Assembly (NCBI GenBank): GCA_036389485.1
Contig: DASVPR010000014.1
Location: 1-24,655 of the forward strand
Direction of reading: 5' to 3'
DNA: 24,655 bases
Source of the DNA: CADCVT01 sp036389485
GTDB taxonomy: Bacteria > Actinomycetota > Thermoleophilia > Solirubrobacterales > Solirubrobacteraceae
Shown: positions 8,220 to 15,242 of the stretch, piece after piece
Layout of the letters: the number at the start of each line of letters is the position of its first letter
Numbering within the stretch: position 1 is the stretch's first letter
Made by a program: the position numbers and the translations under genes
Notes under the pieces: generated by a model
Told to the model about the DNA's origin: nothing
Seen by the model: only the letters and a program-made list of their open reading frames with translations
The model's database searches: none

Positions 8220-8225
8220 TACCGT
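8220..8225 (+). promoter_or_regulatory. Candidate -10 hexamer TACCGT of the secreted esterase
   Basis: TACCGT is followed by 7 nt and the ATG at 8233, which suggests a leaderless transcript. The same hexamer precedes the hydrolase at 11659. No -35 box is evident. Confidence 0.35.
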
Positions 8226-8232
8226 CCGTTAG

Positions 8233-9651
8233 ATGCGTGCATCCGGCTACGCGTTCGTCTGGCTCGCGCTGGCGATGACGTCGCCCGCGAGTGGCGCCGA
8301 GCTCGTCACGATCGACACGCCGTCGCGGTTTGTCGATCCGTCGCGCGTGGAGTTCAACGGCGCGGACCATCCGCGCGTGCTGCGCGCCAACGTCCTTCTG
8401 CCCGACGGCTACTCCGCCGACGCGACTCGGCGCTTCCCGGTCTTGTTCCTCCTTCACGGCCTCGGCGACAACTACTCGACATGGGCCGGCGAGTCGGGGC
8501 AGGTCGAGGAGATCGCGCGGGGCCTCCCCGCGATCGTCGTGATGCCGGAGGCGGCGCGCGGGTTCTACTCGTCGTGGTGGAACGGCGGCGCCCGGGGGCA
8601 GCCGGAGTGGGAGCGGTTCTTCCTGGAGGAGCTGGTGCCGCTGGTCGAGGAGCGCTTCCGGGTGCTGCCCGGGCGGCGCTGGCACGCCGTGGCGGGGCTG
8701 TCGATGGGCGGGATGGGCGCGACCTTCCTCGCCGAGCGGCTGCCGGGGTACTTCGGCAGCGCGGCCACGTTCAGCGGGTTCGTCGCGCACCAGCGCCCGG
8801 AGATCCCCGCCGGGCTGCGCGCGTACGGCGGCGTCGACTACGAGCAGATCTTCGGGCCGGTCGACGGGTTCTACGCGACCGGGCACAACCCCGCGCGCTT
8901 GACGGACAACCTGCGGTGGACGCGGCTGTTCGTGACCGTCGGCGACGGGACGCCCGCGCCCGGAGTCGGGAGCTCGCCGCCCGCCGTCGTCGGCGGCGGC
9001 GTCGCCGAGGCCGAGCTGCGCGCGCAGAACGACGAGCTCGTCGCGTCCGCGCGCGCGTCCGGGGTCGACGTCGACTACCGCCCGAAGCAGGGCGTCCACG
9101 ACTGGCCGTACTGGCGCGCGGCGCTGCGCGACGCGATCGCGTGGGACCTCTTCGCGCCGGCCGAGGAGGCGCCGGCGGAGTGGACGTACAGGACGGTCGC
9201 GCAGCACGGCGATACGTGGGACCTGCGCTTCGCGTTCGCGGAGCCGCCCGCCGACGTCGTGACGCTGGCGCGGGCGGGGGACCGAGTGCGCGGGGAAGGG
9301 CGTGGGCGCGTGTCGATCCGGAACGCCGCCGGGTGCGGCTTCGACACCACGCTGCCCTTCGACCGTCCGCTGCCACCGGCATCGTGCCCGCTGCGCCTCG
9401 CCGTCACGCCCTCCCGCGCGCTCCGGGGGCGCCGCACCCGCTTCCGCTTCGCGGTGTTCACGGACGAGGGCGGGCCGGTCGCGGGGGCGCGGGTGTTCCT
9501 CGGGCAGCGCACAGCGCGCACCAACGAGCGCGGCGTCGCGCGGATCGCGTACCGCTTCCTAGGCCGCGCGCGCCAGCGCCACCCGAGCGCGTGGCTGCCC
9601 GGCCGCCAACCGGGCCGCGCGACGATCCGCGTCCTGGAGCCACGCCGGTGA
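8233..9651 (+). CDS. Secreted esterase, alpha/beta hydrolase of the esterase D/antigen 85 type, with C-terminal Ig-like domain
   Basis: 472 residues. Residues 1-22 form a signal peptide with cleavage expected after ASGA. The hydrolase core runs to about residue 310: oxyanion motif LLHGLGD (73-79), nucleophile S157 in GLSMGG, probable acid D238 in TVGDGT, and H289 in GVHDWPYWR. This order matches the esterase D/mycolyltransferase-like family, which cleaves or transfers acyl esters outside the cell. Residues about 385-472 form a separate beta-rich domain (VTPSRALRGRRTRFRF ... VAGARVFLG ... TNERGVARIAY) resembling carboxypeptidase-regulatory or Ig-like modules. The substrate is unknown. Its stop overlaps the next gene by 4 bp (GTGA), so they are probably co-translated. 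Confidence 0.85.
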   Translation: MRASGYAFVWLALAMTSPASGAELVTIDTPSRFVDPSRVEFNGADHPRVLRANVLLPDGYSADATRRFPVLFLLHGLGDNYSTWAGESGQVEEIARGLPAIVVMPEAARGFYSSWWNGGARGQPEWERFFLEELVPLVEERFRVLPGRRWHAVAGLSMGGMGATFLAERLPGYFGSAATFSGFVAHQRPEIPAGLRAYGGVDYEQIFGPVDGFYATGHNPARLTDNLRWTRLFVTVGDGTPAPGVGSSPPAVVGGGVAEAELRAQNDELVASARASGVDVDYRPKQGVHDWPYWRAALRDAIAWDLFAPAEEAPAEWTYRTVAQHGDTWDLRFAFAEPPADVVTLARAGDRVRGEGRGRVSIRNAAGCGFDTTLPFDRPLPPASCPLRLAVTPSRALRGRRTRFRFAVFTDEGGPVAGARVFLGQRTARTNERGVARIAYRFLGRARQRHPSAWLPGRQPGRATIRVLEPRR

Positions 9652-10052
9652 TCGCCCGCGCCCTCATCGTCCTCGGCGCTGCCGTCGCCGTCGGCGGCTC
9701 GTTGACGGACTACTTCCCGAACCTCGGCGCGATGACCGATTCCCTCAGCGGGAGGACGTTCCTGTTCAGCGACGGGCTGTCGATCTGGGAGGCGTCCTCG
9801 GGCGAGGACATCGCCTTCGCCGCCGTCGGAGCGGCCGCGGCGCTGCTGGCGCTGCTCGGCCTCCTCCGCGCCGCCGCGCTGGCCGCCGCCATGCTCGCCG
9901 GCACGACGCTGCTCGACTTGGTCGAGTTCCTCGCCCAGGACCTCCCCCTCAGCGAGGAGGCGCCGGCCGTCTGGCTGATGCCCCTCGGCGGCGCCATCGC
10001 GCTGGCCGGCGCGGCGCTGGCGCTGCGTCAGCGCAGCACCCGCGCCGCGTAG
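9648..10052 (+). CDS. Small four-helix membrane protein, unknown function
   Basis: 134 residues starting at a GTG inside the esterase's last codons (GTGA overlap). Four hydrophobic segments are visible at about 3-19, 54-72, 73-96 and 108-127, with a polar loop (about 20-53) after the first and a short acidic loop before the last. The Arg-containing C-terminus is probably cytoplasmic. No family is recognised. The coupled start with the esterase suggests a shared transcript and perhaps a shared envelope role. Its last 25 bp overlap the 3' end of ilvA on the other strand. It is easily lost because a longer open frame in the same phase extends upstream under the esterase. Confidence 0.75.
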   Translation: MIARALIVLGAAVAVGGSLTDYFPNLGAMTDSLSGRTFLFSDGLSIWEASSGEDIAFAAVGAAAALLALLGLLRAAALAAAMLAGTTLLDLVEFLAQDLPLSEEAPAVWLMPLGGAIALAGAALALRQRSTRAA

Positions 10053-11224
10053 CCGTCGCCGCGCATCGCCTCGAGGACCGCGTCGGCGTGGTCGCGGCCG
10101 CGGGTCTCGAGGATGAGCTGGACGGCGGTCTCGCGGACGTGGTTGTCGAGGCCCTCGCGGACGTGCTGGACCTCGATGAGGTTCGCCCCCTCCTCGCCCA
10201 CCACGGAGAGCAGCCGCGCGAGCGCGCCCGGGCGGTCGCTGATCCGCGTGAGGACGACGAGGCGGCGGCCCATCTCGGTCTCGTGGCGGCGGGCGACCTC
10301 GGCGAGCAGCCCGGCGTCGACGTTGCCGCCGGAGAGGATCGCGACCGTCGTCCCGTCGGCCGCCGGGCCCGTCTTCCCCGCCATCAGCGCGGCGACCCCG
10401 ACGGCGCCCGCGCCCTCGACCACCTGCTTCGCGCGCTCCATCAGCAGGACGATCGCCTCGGCGACCTCGTCCTCGCTCACGGTCACGACGCCGTCCACCC
10501 ACTGCTGCACGAGCGGCAGCGTGATCCGGCCGGGCCGCTTGACCGCGATGCCGTCGGCGATCGTCAGCGTCCGCGCCGCGTCGGGCGCCTGGCCGGCGAA
10601 CGGCGCACACGTCTCGACCTGGACGCCGACGACCTCGATCTCGGGCCGCGCCGACTTCACCGCGACCGCGACGCCGGACGCCAGGCCGCCGCCGCCGATC
10701 GGGACGACGACCTTCGTGAGGTCCGGGACGGCGTCGAGCAGCTCGAGGCCGAGGGTCCCCTGCCCGGCGATGACGTCCGGGTCGTCGAAGGGGTGCACGA
10801 CCGTCATCCCGGCCTCCTCGGCGCGGGCGGTGGCGGCCGCGAGGCACTCGAGCACCGACTCGCCGCCGACGGTGACCTTCGCGCCGAGCGCCTCGGCGCC
10901 CTCGATCTTCGAGAGCGGCGCCGACTGCGGCATGAAGACCTCGCACGGCACGCCGCGGGCGCGCGCGGCGTGCGCGAGCGCCTGGGCGTGGTTGCCGGCG
11001 CTGCCCGCCACGACGCCGGCGGCGCAGCGCGACCCGAGCGCGCTCACCTTGTTCGCGGCGCCGCGGACCTTGAACGACCCCGTCCGCTGCAGGTTCTCCG
11101 CCTTCAGCCCCACCGGCGCGCCGAGCTGGTCGGTCAGCGTCGCGGACGGGAGGACCGGCGTGGGCCGGGCGACGTCCGCGATGCGCTCGCGCGCGGCGGC
11201 GACGTCCTCGGCCGTGACCGTCAT
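10028..11224 (-). CDS. ilvA: Threonine ammonia-lyase (threonine dehydratase), PLP-dependent, with C-terminal ACT domain
   Basis: Converts threonine to 2-oxobutanoate and ammonia (serine to pyruvate), via 2-aminocrotonate and its imine. The 398 residues form a fold-type II PLP enzyme: TGSFKVRGA with the Schiff-base lysine K52, the substrate loop GSAGNHAQ (74-81), the phosphate-binding GGGG (177-180) and SGGN (298-301). Residues about 322-398 are one ACT-like domain (RISDRPGALARLLSVVGEEGANLIEV), so the protein is the roughly 400-residue form with a single regulatory domain, as in many actinobacteria and in some catabolic enzymes. It lies 7 bp downstream of ridA. Whether it serves isoleucine synthesis or threonine breakdown is not settled by this context. 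Confidence 0.92.
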   Translation of the reverse strand: MTVTAEDVAAARERIADVARPTPVLPSATLTDQLGAPVGLKAENLQRTGSFKVRGAANKVSALGSRCAAGVVAGSAGNHAQALAHAARARGVPCEVFMPQSAPLSKIEGAEALGAKVTVGGESVLECLAAATARAEEAGMTVVHPFDDPDVIAGQGTLGLELLDAVPDLTKVVVPIGGGGLASGVAVAVKSARPEIEVVGVQVETCAPFAGQAPDAARTLTIADGIAVKRPGRITLPLVQQWVDGVVTVSEDEVAEAIVLLMERAKQVVEGAGAVGVAALMAGKTGPAADGTTVAILSGGNVDAGLLAEVARRHETEMGRRLVVLTRISDRPGALARLLSVVGEEGANLIEVQHVREGLDNHVRETAVQLILETRGRDHADAVLEAMRGDGYAARVLR

Positions 11225-11231
11225 CGCGGCG

Positions 11232-11621
11232 CTAGAGCGCGACGATCGCGTCGACCTCGACCTGCGCGCCCTTCGGCAGGGCGGCTACGCCGATCGCGGC
11301 GCGGGCCGGCGGGTCGCCCGGGAAGAACGCGGCGTAGGCCTCGTTGACCTCCGCCCACGCGCCCGCGAGGTCGGTGAGGAAGACGCCGCAGCGAACCGCG
11401 CGATCGAGCGACGTCCCGGCCGCCTCACACACGGCGCTCAGGTTCTCCAGGCATCGGCGGACCTGGTCGGCGGGCGTGTCGCCGACGAGCTCGTTCGTCT
11501 CGGGGTCCAGCGCGACCTGGCCGGAGCAGAAGAGCAGGTCGCCGGCCTTGACCGCGTGGCTGTAGGCGCCGACCGCGGCGGGCGCGCCGGGGGCGTGGAC
11601 GGTCTCTCGTTGCAAGGGCAT
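11232..11621 (-). CDS. ridA: RidA family reactive enamine/imine deaminase
   Basis: Hydrolyses 2-aminoacrylate and 2-aminocrotonate-derived imines released by PLP dehydratases, protecting other PLP enzymes. At 129 residues it is full length. The conserved residues of the active form are present: Y20, R107 in PPARAAIGVAALPKGA, and E122 in VEVDAIVAL. It is the first gene of a two-gene operon with ilvA (7 bp gap), which supplies its substrate, so the role is well supported. No Shine-Dalgarno is close to the ATG. The hexamer TAGCCT lies 9 nt upstream, which suggests a leaderless mRNA. Confidence 0.92.
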   Translation of the reverse strand: MPLQRETVHAPGAPAAVGAYSHAVKAGDLLFCSGQVALDPETNELVGDTPADQVRRCLENLSAVCEAAGTSLDRAVRCGVFLTDLAGAWAEVNEAYAAFFPGDPPARAAIGVAALPKGAQVEVDAIVAL

Positions 11622-11630
11622 GGTGGCCGG

Positions 11631-11648
11631 AGGCTACTCCTGTACCGT
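11631..11648. promoter_or_regulatory. Back-to-back candidate -10 hexamers of ridA-ilvA and the secreted hydrolase
   Basis: On the minus strand TAGCCT (11631-11636) precedes the ridA ATG by 9 nt. On the plus strand TACCGT (11643-11648) precedes the hydrolase ATG at 11659 by 10 nt. The two start codons are only 37 bp apart, so two polymerases could hardly bind together. -35 boxes are not recognisable. Confidence 0.4.
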
Positions 11649-11658
11649 GGCCGTCCTC

Positions 11659-13572
11659 ATGCGTCGCCGCCGGACCCTCCTCGCCGCCGCGGCGCTCGCC
11701 ACGGCGCTCGGCGCGGCGGGGCCCGCGGACGCGCAGATCACCTGGCGGCAGTGCACGGACCCGGGGTTCGGCGCCTTCGAGTGCGGGCGCGCCACGGTGG
11801 CCATCGACCGCAGCGGCGGCTTCCCCGGCACGATCGACCTCTTCATCCGCCGTCTCGTCGCGCCCGCCAACGCCGACCGGCGCGCGATCGTCTACCTCTC
11901 CGGCGGGCCCGGCCAGGCCGCGAGCGAGGGCGCGGCGGGCGCCGCCGAGGCGCTCGCGCCCGGCCTGCGCGACCGCGACCTCATCGCGTTCGACCAGCGG
12001 GGGACGGGCGCCAGCGCGGCGCTCGAGTGCGCCGCCGTGCGCCAGAACGTGACCGCCGGCCGCGCGGCGCAGTCGTGCGCGAACGAGATCGGCGCGCGCC
12101 GCGCGTTCTTCCGCACGCAGGACTCGGTCGCGGACATCGAGGACCTGCGCGTCGCCGCCGGGTACGAGCGGCTGGCGTTCTACGGCGTGTCGTACGGGAC
12201 GAAGGTCGCGCTCGCCTACGCCGCGCGCTTCCCGGCGCGCGTCGAGGCGCTGGTGCTCGACTCGACCGTCCCGCCGGAGGGCCCGGACCCGCTGCTGCGG
12301 TCGAGCTTCCGCGCGTCGGGGCGCGTGCTCGCCCACCTGTGCGGCGCCGGGCGCTGCCGCGGCGTGACGAGGGACCCCGCCGCGGACCTCCGCCGCCTCC
12401 AGCGCCGGGAGACGATCACGGGCCGGTACGTCACGCCGCGCGGCCGGATCCGCCGGGGCCGGACCCCGTCGACGGCGCTCTACGAGATGCTCGCGGCGGG
12501 CGACCTGAACCCGGCCTGGCGCGCGCTGATGCCCGGCGCGATGCGCTCGGCCGCGCTCGGCGACGAGACGCCGCTGCTGCGGCTAGCGACGAGCATCCAG
12601 GGGGGCGGCGGCGCCCAGGCGCCGAGCGGCGGCGGCGCCCAGGCGCCGAGCAGCGGCGTCAACCAGGCGCTGTTCCTCGCGACCGTGTGCGAGGAGGTCG
12701 CGTTCCCGTGGGATCGCGCGGCCGGCGTCGACGCGCGGCTGGACCAGGCGAACGCGGCGCTGCGCGCGATCCCCGAGTCCGCGTTCGCGCCGTTCAACCG
12801 CGCGACCGCGGTGCGCGCGAGCCTCGTCCCGCTCTGCTTCGGCTGGCCCAACGCCTCGCCGCCGCCCGACCGGCCCGGCGAGCTGCCGCGCGTGCCGGCC
12901 CTCGTGCTCTCCGGCGAGGCGGACGTCCGCACGCCGCTGGAGGACGCCGGCGGCGTCGCCGCCCGGTTGGGCGCCACGCCGGTCGCGGTGCCCCACGTGG
13001 GGCACTCCGTGCTCGGCAGCGACCCGTCGCGGTGCGCGCAGGCCGCGGTCGCCGCCTTCTTCCGCGACTTCTCGACGCCCGCGTGCCCGCCGGGGATCGA
13101 CCCGCTCGTCCGGCCCGTGCGCCGCGCGCCGCGGTCGCTGCGCGAGGTCCCGGCCGCGCGCCGCTACAAGGGCCGCGTCGGGAGGACGCTCAACGCGGTC
13201 GCGTTCACGCAGCGGGACGCGGTCGTCGCCGCGCTCGGCGCCCAGCTCGACGACGCGACGCGGATCGGCGGCGTCCGGCGCGGGACGATCGTCGTGACCG
13301 ACGCCGGCATCTCGCTGCGCGGCGTCGAGCTCGTGCCGGGCGTCCGCGTCACCGGCCTGTTCCCGACCCGCGGCAACCGCGCCCGCGTCCGCGTCACCGG
13401 CCGCGCCGCGGCCCGCGGCCGCCTGACGATCACGCGCGGCGGAGGGGTCACCGGCGTTCTCGGAGGCCGCCGCATCCGGGCGCGGCCGCGCGCCGCGGTC
13501 GCTCGCGCGGCTGGGTGGGGCGTGCCCGATGCGAGCCGCTTCGCGCCCGTGCCGGCGCTGCGCGCGCCGTGA
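11659..13572 (+). CDS. Secreted alpha/beta hydrolase, proline iminopeptidase/TAP-like family (peptidase S33 type)
   Basis: 637 residues from the ATG chosen because the Arg-rich signal peptide begins there (MRRRR, hydrophobic core, cleavage expected after ADA at residue 25). The hydrolase motifs are SGGPGQ (81-86, oxyanion), DQRGTG (112-117), nucleophile S178 in GVSYGT, acid D422 in SGEADVRTP and H449 in VPHVGHSV. This is the layout of the TAP-type secreted peptidases of Streptomyces and mycobacteria, which remove N-terminal peptides or amino acids. A low-complexity stretch GGGGAQAPSGGGAQAPS (about 316-332) comes from a 24 bp tandem duplication. After about residue 485 there is an Arg-rich beta tail of about 150 residues that I do not recognise. 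The gene diverges from ridA. Confidence 0.85.
   Translation: MRRRRTLLAAAALATALGAAGPADAQITWRQCTDPGFGAFECGRATVAIDRSGGFPGTIDLFIRRLVAPANADRRAIVYLSGGPGQAASEGAAGAAEALAPGLRDRDLIAFDQRGTGASAALECAAVRQNVTAGRAAQSCANEIGARRAFFRTQDSVADIEDLRVAAGYERLAFYGVSYGTKVALAYAARFPARVEALVLDSTVPPEGPDPLLRSSFRASGRVLAHLCGAGRCRGVTRDPAADLRRLQRRETITGRYVTPRGRIRRGRTPSTALYEMLAAGDLNPAWRALMPGAMRSAALGDETPLLRLATSIQGGGGAQAPSGGGAQAPSSGVNQALFLATVCEEVAFPWDRAAGVDARLDQANAALRAIPESAFAPFNRATAVRASLVPLCFGWPNASPPPDRPGELPRVPALVLSGEADVRTPLEDAGGVAARLGATPVAVPHVGHSVLGSDPSRCAQAAVAAFFRDFSTPACPPGIDPLVRPVRRAPRSLREVPAARRYKGRVGRTLNAVAFTQRDAVVAALGAQLDDATRIGGVRRGTIVVTDAGISLRGVELVPGVRVTGLFPTRGNRARVRVTGRAAARGRLTITRGGGVTGVLGGRRIRARPRAAVARAAGWGVPDASRFAPVPALRAP
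12604..12651 (+). repeat. Two perfect tandem copies of a 24 bp unit inside the hydrolase gene
   Basis: Copies are 12604-12627 and 12628-12651, identical base for base and in frame, each giving eight residues (GGAQAPSG and GGAQAPSS, the last residue differing because it uses bases outside the unit). The unit holds GGCGCC twice, which could favour slippage. It lies in the lid region between nucleophile and acid, so copy number could vary without breaking the enzyme. Confidence 0.85.
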
Positions 13573-13609
13573 GGGGCGGCGAGCGGCCGCGATCGGGCGA
13601 GGGGCGCGG

Positions 13610-14857
13610 TCAGCGGAGCCGCGCGCGGCGGCGCTCCAGCTCCTCCCGCTCGCGCGCGTTCGCCGACAGCTCGATCGCTCGCGCGTAGGCGGCGCGCGCC
13701 GCTTCGGGGTCGCCCGCGCGGCGGTGCAGCTCGGCGAGCGCCGCGTGGAGGGGCTGGTACTGGCGGAGGCGGCGGTCGTCCTCGAGCGGGGCGAGGAGCG
13801 CGAGGCCGGCCTCGGGCCTGTCGGCGAGCGCAACCGCGACCGCGCGGTTCACCCGCACCACCGGCGACGGGTCGAGCTGCTCGAGCCGCGCGTACAGCGC
13901 CGCGATCTGCTCCCAGTCGGTCGCGTCGAAGCGCGGCGACTCCGCGTGCACGGCGGCGATGGCCGCCTGCAGCTGGTACGGCCCGGGGCGGCGGAGCCGC
14001 AGCGCGCGGTCGAGCGCCTCGAGGCCGGCGGCGATCCGCTCGGCGTCCCAGCGCGTGCGGTCCTGGTCCTCGAGCGCGACGAACGACCCGTCCGCGCCGG
14101 TGCGCGCCGCGCGGCGCGCGTCGGTGAGCAGCAGCAGCGCGAGCAGGCCGTGCACCTCGGCGTCGTCCGGCATCAGCCGCGCGAGCAGCCGCGCCAGGCG
14201 GATCGCCTCGTCGCACAGCTCGGCGCGTACGAGCTCGCCGCCCGACGTCGCGGTGTGGCCCTCGTTGAAGATCAGGTAGACGACGCGCAGGACCCCGCCG
14301 AGCCGGTCGGGCAGCAGCTCGTCGGGCGGCACCCGGTACGGGATCCCGGCCGCGGCGATCTTGCGCTTCGCCCGGGAGAGGCGCTGCTGCATCGCCGCCT
14401 CGCCGACGAGGAACGCGCGCGCCAGCTCCCGCGTCGACAGGCCGCCCAGCGACCGCAGCGTCAGCGCGATCCGCGCCTCGAGCGCGAGCGCCGGGTGGCA
14501 GCAGGTGAAGATCAGCCGCAGCCGGTCGTCGCCGAGCGCGGAGGCGTCGGACGGGTCGGGCGGGTCTTCGGAGGAGGACGAGTCGAGCGCCACGAGCTGC
14601 TCCAGGCGCGACGAGAGCGCCTGCTCGCGCCGCAGCCGGTCGATCGCCTTGCGCCGGGCGGCGACGGTCAGCCACGCGCCCGGCCGGTCCGGGACGCCGC
14701 GCCGCGGCCAGTCGGCGGCCGCGGCGACGAACGCGTCCTGCACGGCGTCCTCGGCGAGCGCGAGGTCGCCGCCGAGGTGCCGGGTGAGCGTGGCCAGCAC
14801 CGCCGCGCGCTCGTCGCGGTACGCGCGCTCGAGCGCGGCGGCGGGAGCGGCCGTCAC
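13610..14857 (-). CDS. ECF42-type RNA polymerase sigma factor with DUF6596 and C-terminal TPR-like domain
   Basis: 415 residues from a GTG start that overlaps the stop of the DGPF gene (GTGA). Region 2 covers about 9-76 (AEDAVQDAFVAA, then RPGAWLTVAARRKAIDRLRRE). Region 4 covers about 113-168 (LRSLGGLSTRELARAFLVGEAAMQQRLSRAKRKI in parts). Next is a DUF6596 segment (about 170-290, with VVYLIFNEGHTATSG), then helical TPR-like repeats to the end. This long architecture and the adjacent DGPF gene define the ECF42 group, in which the C-terminal extension rather than a separate anti-sigma factor is thought to control activity. No anti-sigma gene is present here, which agrees. Targets usually include the DGPF gene itself. 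Confidence 0.92.
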   Translation of the reverse strand: MTAAPAAALERAYRDERAAVLATLTRHLGGDLALAEDAVQDAFVAAAADWPRRGVPDRPGAWLTVAARRKAIDRLRREQALSSRLEQLVALDSSSSEDPPDPSDASALGDDRLRLIFTCCHPALALEARIALTLRSLGGLSTRELARAFLVGEAAMQQRLSRAKRKIAAAGIPYRVPPDELLPDRLGGVLRVVYLIFNEGHTATSGGELVRAELCDEAIRLARLLARLMPDDAEVHGLLALLLLTDARRAARTGADGSFVALEDQDRTRWDAERIAAGLEALDRALRLRRPGPYQLQAAIAAVHAESPRFDATDWEQIAALYARLEQLDPSPVVRVNRAVAVALADRPEAGLALLAPLEDDRRLRQYQPLHAALAELHRRAGDPEAARAAYARAIELSANAREREELERRRARLR

Positions 14858-15210
14858 GCGCGGTCGAACTCCTGGATCGCCCGGATCTCGACCGAGCCGT
14901 ACGGCGCGAGCGGCATCTTCGCCGCCCACTCCGTCGCCGCGTCCAGGTCCGGGACGTCGATCAGGTAGTAGCCGCCGAGGGTCTCCTTCGTCTCGGCGAA
15001 CGGGCCGTCGGTGAGGAGCACCTCGCCGTCGCGCTCGCGCAGCGTCGTCGCGGTCTCCGTCGGCTGCAGCGCGTCGCCGGACACGAGCACGCCGGCCTTC
15101 GCCATCTCGTCGGTGATGGCGAACCACCGGCCGAGCTGCGCCTCGCCCTCGGGGGACTGCGGATCCGGTCCGGCGTCCGGGGCGCTGTAGAGCAGGAGCA
15201 TGTACTTCAT
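14854..15210 (-). CDS. DGPF/YCII-related domain protein, partner of the ECF42 sigma factor
   Basis: 118 residues of the dimeric ferredoxin-like YCII fold. It starts MKYMLLLYSAPDAGP, and TDGPFAETKETLGGYYLIDV carries the family's DGPF motif at 68-71. An upstream in-frame start at 15249 exists, but the ATG at 15210 has AAGGAGGG 7 nt ahead and matches the usual N-terminus. The stop overlaps the sigma factor start by 4 bp, so the pair is translationally coupled. The biochemical role of DGPF proteins is not established; they may act as small enzymes or ligand-binding proteins in the stress response governed by ECF42. Confidence 0.92.
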   Translation of the reverse strand: MKYMLLLYSAPDAGPDPQSPEGEAQLGRWFAITDEMAKAGVLVSGDALQPTETATTLRERDGEVLLTDGPFAETKETLGGYYLIDVPDLDAATEWAAKMPLAPYGSVEIRAIQEFDRA

Positions 15211-15217
15211 CGTCGAT

Positions 15218-15225
15218 CCCTCCTT
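15218..15225 (-). promoter_or_regulatory. Shine-Dalgarno AAGGAGGG of the DGPF gene
   Basis: Lies 7 nt before the ATG at 15210 on the minus strand and rules out the longer frame starting at 15249. Confidence 0.8.
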
Positions 15226-15242
15226 GCGGAAGACTGTGGAGC

